A stretch of DNA of 50,967 bases from an uncultured Candidatus Melainabacteria bacterium (lineage in GTDB: Bacteria > Cyanobacteriota > Vampirovibrionia > Gastranaerophilales > Gastranaerophilaceae), in contig CAKUXD010000009.1 in the NCBI GenBank assembly GCA_934699705.1, positions 1 to 50,967 of the forward strand, in the 5' to 3' direction. Positions 15,850-25,106 of the stretch are shown here, one piece after another (position 1 is the stretch's first letter; the number at the start of each line of letters is the position of its first letter). The notes under the pieces were generated by a model, which saw only the letters and a program-made list of their open reading frames with translations, was not told the origin of the DNA and did not search any database. A program made the translations under genes and the position numbers.

Positions 15850-17175
15850 ATGAACAAAAAAGTTTTTATTGACACAATGGGTTGTCAAATGAATAAATCA
15901 GATACAGAAAGAATGTTAGGTATGTTGTCATACCTTGGTTATGATGAAACAAAAGAGCCAAAAGATGCAGATTTATTGATGATTAACACTTGTTCAATTC
16001 GCCAATTAAGCGAAGATAAGGCTTTTAGCGAATTAGGTACTTGGGGTAAATGGAAAAAAGAAGGTAAAGATATTAAAATCGCACTTTGCGGTTGTGTTGC
16101 TCAACAAAAGCAGAAAGAAGTTTTCAAACGTGCACCTTACGTTGATTTAGTAATCGGAACGCACAACATTTATCAGCTTCCTGACCTTATAAAACGTATA
16201 GAAAATGGTGAAACACGCGTTTGTGAATGCCCTGAAACACCTTATGGTGAAAAAGATATTGAAATTAAGCGTGTAAAAAGCGTAAATGCTTGGATTCCAA
16301 TTACAGAAGGTTGTAACAACTTCTGCACATATTGTATTGTGCCGTACACTCGCGGTAGAGAACGTTCAAGAGCTCCAGAAACAATTATTAAAGAAGCAAA
16401 AGACGCTTTAGCACAAGGTTTTAAAGAAATTACTTTGTTAGGTCAAAATGTTGACAGTTATGGAAAAGATTTTAAAGACCGCGAATATAGGCTTGCAGAC
16501 CTATTAACAGAATTGAACTCAATTGAAGGTAATTTCTGGATTAGATTTGTAACTTCATATCCGACAGATATTACCGACAATTTAATTGAAACGGCTGTAA
16601 AATTAGATAAAGTTTGTGAATATTTTCATATTCCAATGCAATCAGGTTCAAGCGAAGTTCTAAAGAAAATGAACAGACGTTATGACCGAGAAACTTATGC
16701 AAAAATTGCTCAAAAAGTTCGTGATATGGTTCCAGATGTAACAATCACAAGCGACTTTATAGCAGGTTTCCCTGGAGAAACTGAAGAACAATTCCAAGAA
16801 ACTCTTACTGCTATGAAAGAATTAAATTTAGATTATTCAAATACTGCAGCTTACTCACCTCGTGAAAAAACAGTTGCTGCAAAATGGGTGGATAAATTTA
16901 TACCAGAAGATGTGAAAACAGAGCGTTTAAAACGCCTGAACGACGTAAATAAAGACTGTTGTTTAAAATCAAATAAAAAATTTGTCGGTAGAGAACTTGA
17001 TGTCCTAATCGAAAATTTTGAAAATCATAAAGGCAAAAATGTTGTTACAGGCAGAACTCGTAATAACAAAATTGTACATATTCCTTGTGATAAAGACCTT
17101 ACAGGCGAATTTGTAAAAGTAAAAATTACTGGCGCAAAAACTTGGTATATCAATGGTGAGTTGATTAACCAATAG
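15850..17175 (+). CDS. miaB: tRNA-2-methylthio-N6-dimethylallyladenosine synthase
   Basis: 441 residues. The N-terminal UPF0004 domain has DTMGCQMNKSD and further cluster Cys (INTCS, CGCVAQQ). The radical-SAM domain has CNNFCTYC near residue 157. The C-terminal TRAM domain ends the protein. It adds a methylthio group to i6A37 of tRNAs reading UNN codons. The MGCQMN start favours MiaB over MtaB. There is no Shine-Dalgarno; an extended -10 (TGGTAAAAT) ends 6 nt before the ATG, so the message may be leaderless. Confidence 0.95.
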   Translation: MNKKVFIDTMGCQMNKSDTERMLGMLSYLGYDETKEPKDADLLMINTCSIRQLSEDKAFSELGTWGKWKKEGKDIKIALCGCVAQQKQKEVFKRAPYVDLVIGTHNIYQLPDLIKRIENGETRVCECPETPYGEKDIEIKRVKSVNAWIPITEGCNNFCTYCIVPYTRGRERSRAPETIIKEAKDALAQGFKEITLLGQNVDSYGKDFKDREYRLADLLTELNSIEGNFWIRFVTSYPTDITDNLIETAVKLDKVCEYFHIPMQSGSSEVLKKMNRRYDRETYAKIAQKVRDMVPDVTITSDFIAGFPGETEEQFQETLTAMKELNLDYSNTAAYSPREKTVAAKWVDKFIPEDVKTERLKRLNDVNKDCCLKSNKKFVGRELDVLIENFENHKGKNVVTGRTRNNKIVHIPCDKDLTGEFVKVKITGAKTWYINGELINQ

Positions 17176-17201
17176 CTAATGTAAACAAAAGTTAATAATA
17201 C

Positions 17202-17230
17202 TTGCATTATTACTACAAAAGTAGTAATAT
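17202..17230 (+). promoter_or_regulatory. Promoter with palindrome in its spacer, upstream of the 75-residue ORF
   Basis: TTGCAT (17202-17207), 17-bp spacer and TAATAT (17225-17230). The inverted repeat TATTACTAC-AAAA-GTAGTAATA (17208-17229) fills the spacer, a position where a bound repressor would block polymerase. Confidence 0.5.
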
Positions 17231-17270
17231 AATAAAGTAGTTTGAAATTGGTTTAAAAGGTACACACGAG

Positions 17271-17498
17271 ATGAAAGATTTAGAATTACAGGGGCAAGGA
17301 TACTTGGATAATGCCTATCACATGGAAGTTGAAAAGGTTGGAGATGTTACTGCTACAACTTTGTACAAAAATGGTAAAATAATTTTATATGAAGAAACAA
17401 TAAAAAATATTAAACACTTAGAAAATTACGGTGATTTTGAAATGACAAAGGTTTTAAAAAGAATACATTTTGATGAAAGCGGAAGAATAATCAAGTAA
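17271..17498 (+). CDS. 75-residue hypothetical protein
   Basis: Not recognised. A soluble acidic/basic protein with beta-strand-like alternation (MEVEKVGDVTATTLYKNGKIILYEETIKNI) and no signal or membrane segment. A weak Shine-Dalgarno (GAG) precedes the ATG. Its own promoter with a palindromic spacer supports a real, regulated gene. It converges on rfbB with an 8-nt overlap of coding ends. Confidence 0.6.
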   Translation: MKDLELQGQGYLDNAYHMEVEKVGDVTATTLYKNGKIILYEETIKNIKHLENYGDFEMTKVLKRIHFDESGRIIK

Positions 17499-18477
17499 AA
17501 TTTTTATTTCTTTTCCTTTCAATATTTTTTATCCAATTTTGATTTTCCAAATACCAAGCTATTGTTAATTTTATACCTTGTTCAAAAGTAACAGATGGTT
17601 TCCAGCCAAGTTCTGATGTAATTTTATCGTTTGCAATAGCATAGCGTCTATCGTGTCCCAATCGGTCTTGTACATATTCAATTGAGTGTTCATCTTTGTT
17701 CATTTCAGTTAAAATTAGGTGCGTAATTTCAAGATTTGTTTTTTCGTTATGTCCGCCAATATTATAAATTTCGCCAATTTTACCTTTATGTAAAACCACA
17801 TCAATTGCTTCACAATGGTCATAAACGTATAACCAATCTCGAACATTAAGTCCATCACCATAAACAGGTACTTTTTCTCCTTTTAAAAGTCTTGAAATGA
17901 AGAAAGGGATAAGTTTTTCAGGGTATTGGTATGGTCCATAATTGTTTGAACATCTTGTGTTTAAAACTGGTAATCCATAAGTTTCAAAATATGCTCTGAC
18001 TAACAAATCTGCGCTTGCTTTTGACGCTGAATAAGGTGAATTTGGTTGAAGTGGAGTTGTTTCATAGAAATATCCTGTTTCGCCCAAAGAGCCATAAACT
18101 TCATCTGTTGAAATTTGCAAAAAGCGCTCTATTCCAAGCTCTTTACACGTCTGTAATAAATTTAAAGTGCCTTGAACATTGGTTTCAACAAATATTTCAG
18201 GACATTTTATAGAATTATCAACATGAGATTCTGCAGCGAAATTAATTACATAATCGCATTTTTTAACTAAATTTCTAACTAAATTTTTATCGCAAATATT
18301 ACCATGAACAAATTCGTAATTTGGATTTTCTTTTATGTCATCTAAATTTTCTAAATTCCCGCAATATGTAAGCGCATCAAGATTTATCACTTTATAATCT
18401 GGATATTTTTTTAAAATATGTCTGATAAAACAGCTACCTATAAAACCTGCACCACCAGTAACTAACATCGTTTTCAT
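17491..18477 (-). CDS. rfbB: dTDP-glucose 4,6-dehydratase
   Basis: 328 residues, an extended SDR. NAD-binding GGAGFIGS at residues 7-14, the active-site Asp-Glu in STDEVYGSLG near residue 122, and the catalytic YSASK. It converts dTDP-glucose to dTDP-4-keto-6-deoxyglucose, the second step towards dTDP-L-rhamnose for surface polysaccharides. Its ATG overlaps the rfbC stop by one base, so they form one unit; rfbA and rfbD are not in the window. Confidence 0.95.
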   Translation of the reverse strand: MKTMLVTGGAGFIGSCFIRHILKKYPDYKVINLDALTYCGNLENLDDIKENPNYEFVHGNICDKNLVRNLVKKCDYVINFAAESHVDNSIKCPEIFVETNVQGTLNLLQTCKELGIERFLQISTDEVYGSLGETGYFYETTPLQPNSPYSASKASADLLVRAYFETYGLPVLNTRCSNNYGPYQYPEKLIPFFISRLLKGEKVPVYGDGLNVRDWLYVYDHCEAIDVVLHKGKIGEIYNIGGHNEKTNLEITHLILTEMNKDEHSIEYVQDRLGHDRRYAIANDKITSELGWKPSVTFEQGIKLTIAWYLENQNWIKNIERKRNKNFT

Positions 18478-19034
18478 TAAAGCAATTCCTCTTTATTTAT
18501 ATCTTTAAATTTTGGTTGTACTTTGTCTTTTTCGCTTAAAATTGGCTCAAAATTAATTTCCCAATCTATATTTAAATCTTCATCATTCCAAATAAGTCCT
18601 CTATCCGCATTTGGCGCGTATTCTCTGCTTGTTTTATAAAGCAATTCAACATCATTTGTTAACGCAACAAATCCGTGAGCAAAACCTTCAGGAATAAACA
18701 ACATGTGCTTATTTTCTTCAGAAAGTTCAACTTTTACATATTGTCCAAAGGTTTTAGAACTTTTTCTTATATCTACTGCAACATCGTATATTTTACCTTT
18801 TAAACATCTTACTAATTTTGCTTGTCCATAAGGTTTGGCTTGATAGTGCAATCCTCTTAAAACGTGAGCAGTAGATTTTGAATGATTATCTTGAACAAAT
18901 TCTTCTTGTATTCCATTTTTAAAAAATTCAGATTTTTTGTATGTTTCCATAAAAAATCCTCTGTTATCGCCAAAAAATTTTGGTTTTACAAGGATAACGT
19001 CTTCAATTTTTTGTTTTTCAAATTCAAATGTCAT
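18477..19034 (-). CDS. rfbC: dTDP-4-dehydrorhamnose 3,5-epimerase
   Basis: 185 residues, full length. Conserved RmlC segments are present: DNRGFFMETYK, the catalytic-His stretch HVLRGLHYQ, and IPEGFAHGFVALT. The enzyme epimerises dTDP-4-keto-6-deoxyglucose at C3 and C5 in rhamnose synthesis. It is the first gene of the rfbC-rfbB unit, with an AAGGAAA Shine-Dalgarno. Confidence 0.95.
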   Translation of the reverse strand: MTFEFEKQKIEDVILVKPKFFGDNRGFFMETYKKSEFFKNGIQEEFVQDNHSKSTAHVLRGLHYQAKPYGQAKLVRCLKGKIYDVAVDIRKSSKTFGQYVKVELSEENKHMLFIPEGFAHGFVALTNDVELLYKTSREYAPNADRGLIWNDEDLNIDWEINFEPILSEKDKVQPKFKDINKEELL

Positions 19035-19126
19035 AAAATTTTCCTTACTTATATTATCTTACAATAAAATAATATTCATGCTATTATTTTCTATGGAAGT
19101 TATTTTTGCAAAAGTATTAAAATTCA

Positions 19127-20089
19127 ATGATTAAAGACCTTTTAGATAATAAAAAATATTTTAAATTGGTTTGTGGCGCAGGAAACGAGGATATAACAGA
19201 AGTTGAAAAACTTGTTGCACTATATTCAAAAGCTGGTTGTAACGTTTTTGATTTAAGCGCAAATTTAGAGGTTATAGACTCTGCAAAGAGAGGCTTAGAG
19301 CGTGCTGGAATAAAAAACGACCGTTATTTATGTTGTAGTGTAGGAATAAAAAGTGATCCGCACGTAAGCAAAGCTCATATTAACAAAGAAAATTGTATAA
19401 ATTGCCAAAAATGTTCAAAAATTTGCCCCCAAGAAGCAATTGATGAAGAACAAAATATTAACCCAAAAAGATGTATTGGGTGCGGAAAATGTATTAAAAA
19501 CTGTCCGAAAAATTGTATTGAAGCAATTAATAAAGATATAAATTTAAAAGAAGTTTTGCCACCTTTAATCAGAAAAGGGATTGATTGCATTGAACTTCAT
19601 ACCATTGGTGATGACGAAGAAGAAATTGATGAAAAATGGCAAATTATAAACGAAAATTTTGATGGAATTTTAAGTATTTGTGTAGATAGATTTAAAACTG
19701 GCAACGAGAAATTAATTTCTCGCGTAAAGCGCATGATTAAACATAGAGCACCTTACACAACAATCCTTCAAGCCGATGGTTGCCCAATGTCAGGGTGCAA
19801 AGATGATTTTAAAACTACCTTGCAAACGGTAGCAATGGCAGAAATTTTTCAAAATGAAAATTTACCAGTTTATATAACCATTTCTGGCGGAACAAATTCC
19901 AAATCAACAGAACTTGCAAAATTATGTAAAATTGATGTAAATGGTATTGCAATTGGGTCTTACGCTAGAAAAATAGTTAAAGAATATATAAAATGCGATG
20001 ATTTTTTTGAAAATGAAGAAATTTTTAAGCAAGCATTAAAAACTGCAAAAAATCTTGTTGATACATCAATGAGGTACTTAAATGACTAA
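19127..20089 (+). CDS. LdpA-like 4Fe-4S protein
   Basis: 320 residues. The N-terminal FKLVCGAGNEDITEVEKLVALYSKAGCNVFDLSA-type region, a central pair of ferredoxin motifs (CINCQKCSKICP and CIGCGKCIKNCP), and a C-terminal TIM-barrel-like part with ISGGTNSKS match my knowledge of cyanobacterial LdpA. LdpA is a redox-sensing iron-sulfur protein that modulates the circadian clock in Synechococcus. No kai genes are here, so the role in this organism is open. The gene overlaps the next ORF by 8 nt, indicating coupled translation. Confidence 0.8.
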   Translation: MIKDLLDNKKYFKLVCGAGNEDITEVEKLVALYSKAGCNVFDLSANLEVIDSAKRGLERAGIKNDRYLCCSVGIKSDPHVSKAHINKENCINCQKCSKICPQEAIDEEQNINPKRCIGCGKCIKNCPKNCIEAINKDINLKEVLPPLIRKGIDCIELHTIGDDEEEIDEKWQIINENFDGILSICVDRFKTGNEKLISRVKRMIKHRAPYTTILQADGCPMSGCKDDFKTTLQTVAMAEIFQNENLPVYITISGGTNSKSTELAKLCKIDVNGIAIGSYARKIVKEYIKCDDFFENEEIFKQALKTAKNLVDTSMRYLND

Positions 20090-20990
20090 AATTATCGACT
20101 GCACAATTCGCGATGGCGGACATATTAATAATTGGAATTTTAATGAAAAATTCGTTCAAAACCTTTATAAAACGGCGATAAAGTCGCATGTTGATTATTT
20201 TGAAATTGGTTACAGATACAGAGAACAAAACCCTCAATGGGGCAAATTCGCTCATTGCGAGGATAATTTTATAAAAACCTTGATTGAAGTTAATGAAAAT
20301 TGTAAAATTTCTGTAATGCTCGATATTGGAAAATCTTTTGCTGACGATTTTTGCGAATGTAAAAAAGAACTTACACCAATTTCTTTAGTCAGAATTGCAA
20401 CTTATGCCAATACACTTGATGATGCCTTGATTTTCTGTGAAAAAATGAAAGAAAAAAATTATGATGTTTGTTTAAATTTAATGGCAATTTCAAATTTAAC
20501 AGAAAATGATTTTGAAAAACTTTCAAATTGGAAAAATAAAACAATTTTAGATTCTATCTGCTTTGCAGATAGCTTCGGCTCTTTCGTGCCAGAAGATGTT
20601 GAAAAATTTTATAATATTTTAAAAAAATTAGAGTTTGAAAATATTAGTTTTCATTCGCATAACAACTTACAATTAGCTTTTGCCAACTCAATAAAAGCAC
20701 TTGAATTAGATTTTTATTCGGTTGATGCATCTGTTTTAGGTTTGGGAAGATGTGCCGGAATTTTACCAATAGAACTGATTTTGTGGTATTTATCAAAACA
20801 AAATAACAGATACACACCCCTGTATTATTTGGAATTTATTGAAAAATATCAAAAAGAAATTAGAAATGACCAATGGGGATATGATTTAACCTCACTTTTG
20901 AGTGGATTTAAAAATCAACACCCGCGTGAAACATCAAAATTAATTAACAATTCATACAGTGTTGAAAATATTTGGTTTGATAAATTTTGA
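20082..20990 (+). CDS. HMGL-like aldolase (4-hydroxy-2-oxovalerate aldolase type)
   Basis: 302 residues, a TIM-barrel member of the DRE-metallolyase group. The metal/substrate motif near the N-terminus is DCTIRDGGH, and the HxH metal ligands are in FHSHNNLQLA. These are the features of DmpG-type aldolases and of homocitrate/isopropylmalate synthases; the short length and lack of a C-terminal domain favour an aldolase. No aromatic-degradation genes are nearby; coupling to the LdpA-like gene is the only contextual clue. The natural substrate is unknown. Confidence 0.75.
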   Translation: MTKIIDCTIRDGGHINNWNFNEKFVQNLYKTAIKSHVDYFEIGYRYREQNPQWGKFAHCEDNFIKTLIEVNENCKISVMLDIGKSFADDFCECKKELTPISLVRIATYANTLDDALIFCEKMKEKNYDVCLNLMAISNLTENDFEKLSNWKNKTILDSICFADSFGSFVPEDVEKFYNILKKLEFENISFHSHNNLQLAFANSIKALELDFYSVDASVLGLGRCAGILPIELILWYLSKQNNRYTPLYYLEFIEKYQKEIRNDQWGYDLTSLLSGFKNQHPRETSKLINNSYSVENIWFDKF

Positions 20991-20993
20991 AAA

Positions 20994-21033
20994 TAACACA
21001 AGCGCCACGACCTAGGTCGTGGCGCTTGTGTTA
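20994..21033. terminator. 40-nt perfect palindrome, bidirectional terminator
   Basis: A perfect palindrome centred on CCTAGG, with a GC-rich core (GCGCCACGAC and complement) and no unpaired centre in DNA. It separates the convergent aldolase and uridine phosphorylase genes, as expected for a shared terminator. Confidence 0.85.
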
Positions 21034-21051
21034 AATATTACATAAAGCCAA

Positions 21052-21825
21052 CTATTTTTTAGCTGCTCTATCTTGTTCAATGATAAGTTTTAAAGCATCA
21101 ACTGCAACTCTTACTGCAGAAGTTGTATCTTCACTCATTTTTTGGTCTAACCCAGCAGCTTCTCTTTCTTGATTCCAAATTACGTGGAAACAAGAACCGC
21201 AACGACACTTCAATGCATCAGCTACAACAAACAAGGCTGCTGATTCCATTTCAGAAGCCTTAACGCCTAAGCGTTTCCATGCTTCCCATTTTTGCAATAA
21301 TTCATAAGAAACAGGCATTTTAGCTGGACTATGTTGTCCGTAAAATGCGTCTTTACATTGAACAACACCTGTGTGAGTTGTTTTACCCATCGCTAAAGCT
21401 GCTTGTCTTAACGCAACTGTGATATCTAAGTTTGCAACTGCTGGATATTCAATTGGAGCGTATTCCATTGAAGTATGTTCAAATCTGATTGCGCCAGTTG
21501 CAACAACGATATCGCCTGATTGTACGTTTAAATCAATACCGCCACAAGTACCTGTTCTGATAAATGTATCAGCACCAATATTGTGTAATTCTTCCATAGC
21601 AATAGACGCTGATGGGCCACCGATACCTGTTGAGCAAACACTAACTTTTTCGCCCAATAGTGTACCTGTGTAAATATTGTATTCTCTGTTTTGAGCTACG
21701 TGATGTGCATCATCAAATAATGCTGCGATTGATTCGCATCTTCCTGGATCTCCAGGTAAAATTACGTAACGACCTACATCACCTTCAACACAGTGAATGT
21801 GAAATTGTTTTTCTAATTCTTGCAT
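21052..21825 (-). CDS. udp: Uridine phosphorylase (nucleoside phosphorylase family)
   Basis: 257 residues from the ATG at 21825 (a GTG 9 nt earlier falls inside the AGAAGGTG Shine-Dalgarno). Conserved phosphate-binding VILPGDPGR, the GIGGPSASIAMEEL and RTGTCGG loops, and the ribose-binding ASEMESAALF mark a PNP/UDP family I enzyme. The EMES segment and length fit uridine phosphorylase. It cleaves uridine with phosphate in nucleoside salvage. Confidence 0.88.
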   Translation of the reverse strand: MQELEKQFHIHCVEGDVGRYVILPGDPGRCESIAALFDDAHHVAQNREYNIYTGTLLGEKVSVCSTGIGGPSASIAMEELHNIGADTFIRTGTCGGIDLNVQSGDIVVATGAIRFEHTSMEYAPIEYPAVANLDITVALRQAALAMGKTTHTGVVQCKDAFYGQHSPAKMPVSYELLQKWEAWKRLGVKASEMESAALFVVADALKCRCGSCFHVIWNQEREAAGLDQKMSEDTTSAVRVAVDALKLIIEQDRAAKK

Positions 21826-21934
21826 AATAAACACCTTCTTATTCTATGTAATAAACACTTATGAAGTTAATTATATCATCACAAAATTTTTTTTGCAAGC
21901 AGTTAAAAGTCTTGTTAATGCAGAATTTTAAATT

Positions 21935-21972
21935 TAAAGGCGGAATTTGTTTTTAAACAAATTCCGCCTTTA
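21935..21972 (-). terminator. Rho-independent terminator after the flavodoxin gene
   Basis: An exact 18-bp stem (21935-21952 with 21955-21972) with a 2-nt nominal loop and T-rich flanks on both strands, 18 nt beyond the stop at 21990. Confidence 0.9.
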
Positions 21973-21989
21973 TATCTTTTTAAAAAGAT

Positions 21990-22616
21990 TTATCTTATAA
22001 AATTAGTTCTAATTTTATCTTCAAGTTCGGGGTAATTTATTCCCAATTTTTTACCCGCTTCAATACATTTTAAAATCCAAGCCATATTTTTTCCTAAAGT
22101 TCGCATAATTTGTAGCCCTTCTTTGTCTTGAAGCACTTCTTCTGGGGTATTTCCATGAACCATATTCCAATAATTAGAAGAAACAATCGGCATACAATTT
22201 ATTGTAAAATGTTTTAAAATTGCGTCTATACTAGCAGTTGTTCCAGCTCTACGTGCAGAAACAATTGCAGATGCAGGTTTAAACTTAAACGCAGAACCAC
22301 CTGAATAAAACATTCTATCCATTGCGGAAAGTAAACGTCCTGACGGGTGAGCATAATAAACTGGTGAACCAAAAATAAAGCCATCAGCATTTTTTGCTTT
22401 TTCCACAATTTCGTTAATCACATCGTCTTCAAAAATACATTTTCCACCATTTTGACGACAAGTCTGACAACCCATGCAATCTCTTATTGGTTTATTTCCA
22501 AGAGAAATTATTTCTGTTTCAATATCTTCTAAATTCAGAATTTCTTCTATTTGAGCAAGTGCCGTATATGTGCAACCTCTAACATTTGCACTGCCATTTA
22601 TTAATAAAACCTTCAT
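21990..22616 (-). CDS. NADPH-dependent FMN reductase / flavodoxin-family protein
   Basis: 208 residues with the FMN-binding loop NGSANVRGCTYTAL at the N-terminus, a Cys motif CMGCQTC near residue 48 typical of iron-sulfur flavoprotein relatives, and the FGSPVYYAHPSG flavin loop. It probably transfers electrons from NAD(P)H or ferredoxin. It lies 14 nt downstream of the flavodiiron gene on the same strand with its own AGGAAA Shine-Dalgarno, suggesting a shared role in oxygen or NO defence. Confidence 0.85.
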   Translation of the reverse strand: MKVLLINGSANVRGCTYTALAQIEEILNLEDIETEIISLGNKPIRDCMGCQTCRQNGGKCIFEDDVINEIVEKAKNADGFIFGSPVYYAHPSGRLLSAMDRMFYSGGSAFKFKPASAIVSARRAGTTASIDAILKHFTINCMPIVSSNYWNMVHGNTPEEVLQDKEGLQIMRTLGKNMAWILKCIEAGKKLGINYPELEDKIRTNFIR

Positions 22617-22630
22617 TGATTTTCCTATCC

Positions 22631-24442
22631 TTATAATTCTTCAAAATCTTCCACACCATGTTTGCAAATTGGACAAACAAAGTCGCTTGGAATATCTTTT
22701 CCTTCATATATATAACCACAAATTTTACATACCCAACCAACTTTTTTCTGTACTGGTTTCACTGCTGGTTTTATATTTTCAAAATAATATTTATATGTTA
22801 CAGATGGTACGTTTGAAATAATTTTATCATCAGTAACCTCTGCAATAAATAATTTATGTGTATCAAAATCTTTTATTTCAACAACTTTTGCAGAAATAAC
22901 AGTATTTGTATATTTATTTAATGCTAAAATGCCATTTTCACAACGGTTTGAAAAATCACAATCTGCAAATTTATCTGTATTTTTACCAGAAGTAAAACCA
23001 AATTGCTTAAATACGCTAAAAGGTGTTTCTTCTGTTAAAACAGACAAGTTAAATTCTTTTGTTTTTTCAATCATTTGACAAGTGTAATTCAGCTTATTAA
23101 CCGCTATTGCAATAAGTTTTGGATTATCCGTAATCTGATTTACAGTATTTATAATACAACCATTATCTTTTTCATCTTTAGAGGTTAATAAATAAAGTCC
23201 ATAACCAATATTTAACATCGGATTTGCAAATTCTTGTTTGATTGCAATAGTGCTTAAAATGTTATCCACAAGATTATCAACGGTTTCTAATTGTTCTGGT
23301 TTTAATGAAGATTTAACCGTAATCATTGGTTTAATAATTTCCATATCCTTCATTTCCTCGAAGAATTTTGAAATTAAACCACCTGCCATCGGCGCCCAAG
23401 AACCATTTTCAACAATTGCAATTTTTCTATTTTTTAGTCCATGAGATTTTAACTCAGATAAAACAGTTTCCATATTGCTAAAAATTCCACAATTGTAAGT
23501 AGCAGAAGCAACTACAAGGTGAGAACATCTAAATGCTTCGGCAACAATTTCTGAAAAATGAGTTTTTGAAACATCATAAATCTTGATATTTTTAATCCCT
23601 TTATCAGCAAGTTTTGACGCTATAATTTCAACAGTATTTTCTGTATGACCGTATATTGAACCGTAAAGAAGTAATACGGCTTGTTCTTCCGGCTCATAAG
23701 TTGACCATTTTTGATATTTATCAATAAACCAACCTAAATTTTCTCTCCAAATTGGTCCATGCAAAGGACAAATCATATTAATTTCAAGCCCAGAAGCCTT
23801 TTTTAATAAGGATTGAACTTGTACGCCATATTTTCCAACAATATTCGTGTAATATCTTCTGGCATCGTTTAACCATTCACCCTCAAAATTAACTTCATCA
23901 GCAAAAATATTGCCATTTAGCGCCCCAAAAGTTCCAAATGCGTCAGCTGAAAATAAGATTTTATCAGTTAAATCGTAAGTTACCATTACTTCTGGCCAAT
24001 GTACCATTGGTGCCATAACAAAAGTTAATTGGTGATTACCAGTTTCTAAAATATCGCCTTCTTTAACTAAATAAAGTTTTTCATCAACATTAAAATCAAA
24101 ATATTGTTTCATCATTACGCTTGCTTTTGCGTTTGAAACGATTTTAGCATCAGGATATCTTTGAATTATAGCCTGTAAAGTTCCAGCATGGTCAGGCTCC
24201 ATGTGGTTTACAACAATATAGTCAAGCTGTCTTTCGCCTAATTCAAATTTAAGATTTTCTAAAAACCTTTCTAATACTGAATTGTCAACAGTATCTAACA
24301 AAACTGTTTTTTCATCTTTTAATAAATAAGAATTGTAAGATACACCTCTTTCAATCGGAAATACATTTTCAAAAAGTGCTAATCTTCTGTCGCTTGCGCC
24401 TATATAAGTAAAATCATTATTAATTTTTTTTGTATTATACAT
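22631..24442 (-). CDS. Flavodiiron protein fused to flavin reductase and rubredoxin
   Basis: 603 residues in four modules. Metallo-beta-lactamase-like diiron domain (about 1-250) with ligands in NHMEPDHAG, MVHWPE, SADAFG and CPLHGP. Flavodoxin (about 255-395, LLYGSIYGHTENT). Flavin reductase-like domain (about 410-560). C-terminal rubredoxin with CKICGYIYEG and CPICKHG. Diiron sites reduce O2 to water or NO to N2O with FMN as relay; the extra domains would let one polypeptide take electrons from NAD(P)H or rubredoxin. All metal ligands are intact. This is a detoxification enzyme typical of anaerobes. Confidence 0.93.
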   Translation of the reverse strand: MYNTKKINNDFTYIGASDRRLALFENVFPIERGVSYNSYLLKDEKTVLLDTVDNSVLERFLENLKFELGERQLDYIVVNHMEPDHAGTLQAIIQRYPDAKIVSNAKASVMMKQYFDFNVDEKLYLVKEGDILETGNHQLTFVMAPMVHWPEVMVTYDLTDKILFSADAFGTFGALNGNIFADEVNFEGEWLNDARRYYTNIVGKYGVQVQSLLKKASGLEINMICPLHGPIWRENLGWFIDKYQKWSTYEPEEQAVLLLYGSIYGHTENTVEIIASKLADKGIKNIKIYDVSKTHFSEIVAEAFRCSHLVVASATYNCGIFSNMETVLSELKSHGLKNRKIAIVENGSWAPMAGGLISKFFEEMKDMEIIKPMITVKSSLKPEQLETVDNLVDNILSTIAIKQEFANPMLNIGYGLYLLTSKDEKDNGCIINTVNQITDNPKLIAIAVNKLNYTCQMIEKTKEFNLSVLTEETPFSVFKQFGFTSGKNTDKFADCDFSNRCENGILALNKYTNTVISAKVVEIKDFDTHKLFIAEVTDDKIISNVPSVTYKYYFENIKPAVKPVQKKVGWVCKICGYIYEGKDIPSDFVCPICKHGVEDFEEL

Positions 24443-24484
24443 AATAAATTCTCCTTTTTTTTGCTTATTAATTTTAACATAAAA

Positions 24485-24518
24485 AAGTCGGTAATCTCAT
24501 GAATAAGATTACCGACTT
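24485..24518 (-). terminator. Rho-independent terminator
   Basis: AAGTCGGTAATCT (24485-24497) pairs exactly with AGATTACCGACTT (24506-24518), 8-nt loop. It lies just after the stop at 24534 of the minus-strand gene. Confidence 0.85.
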
Positions 24519-24533
24519 AAAAATTTGTTTCAA

Positions 24534-25031
24534 TTAGACATTTATACCTAAAATACTGCCTTTATCCTTGTAGTTATCAATAAGTTTTTGGATAAATGAT
24601 CCTGCTAAATTTTTCAAAGAATCTCCCATATCTGCAGATGCAATTGAACCAGCATTTTCAACTGATGGCGTTTTAGAAATCTTAACATCTGATTTTTCTT
24701 CTGTTTCTTTTAAACTTTCGATTACAGAATTTAAAATCTCCTTATAAAAATCAACAGAATTTTCATCTGCGTTAGTTATGTTAAAAGTTGCAGGATTATC
24801 TAATTTTATTGCTTTTAAACCATTTTGATTAGGTTTTTGAATTTCTTTTTCAACTTGCAATTGCTTTTCTAAATTTCTTGCGAAATCCTCAACATTTATT
24901 GCTTTTGTTGTATCTAGCGCAGAAGTTTTTTCACCTGAATTAATTGTTGCATTATTTATTTTATTAAACATCTGAAAAATCATAGATTGTAAATCACTAT
25001 TTTGTGAAATACCTCCAATAATTGCTGACAT
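24534..25031 (-). CDS. 165-residue hypothetical protein
   Basis: Not recognised. A polar protein without signal or membrane segment. The N-terminus (MSAIIGGISQNSDLQSMIFQMFNKIN) and the two predicted amphipathic stretches (DFARNLEKQLQVEKEIQK and DFYKEILNSVIESLKETEEK) look helical, separated by low-complexity linkers. AAAGGAGG precedes the ATG and a strong terminator follows, so it is a well-expressed single gene. Confidence 0.6.
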   Translation of the reverse strand: MSAIIGGISQNSDLQSMIFQMFNKINNATINSGEKTSALDTTKAINVEDFARNLEKQLQVEKEIQKPNQNGLKAIKLDNPATFNITNADENSVDFYKEILNSVIESLKETEEKSDVKISKTPSVENAGSIASADMGDSLKNLAGSFIQKLIDNYKDKGSILGINV

Positions 25032-25106
25032 AAAATACCTCCTTTTATCCCAATAATGTCATTTTACAGGATAAAGGTGATTTTGTAATCCTCTAAAAAG
25101 ATGAGT

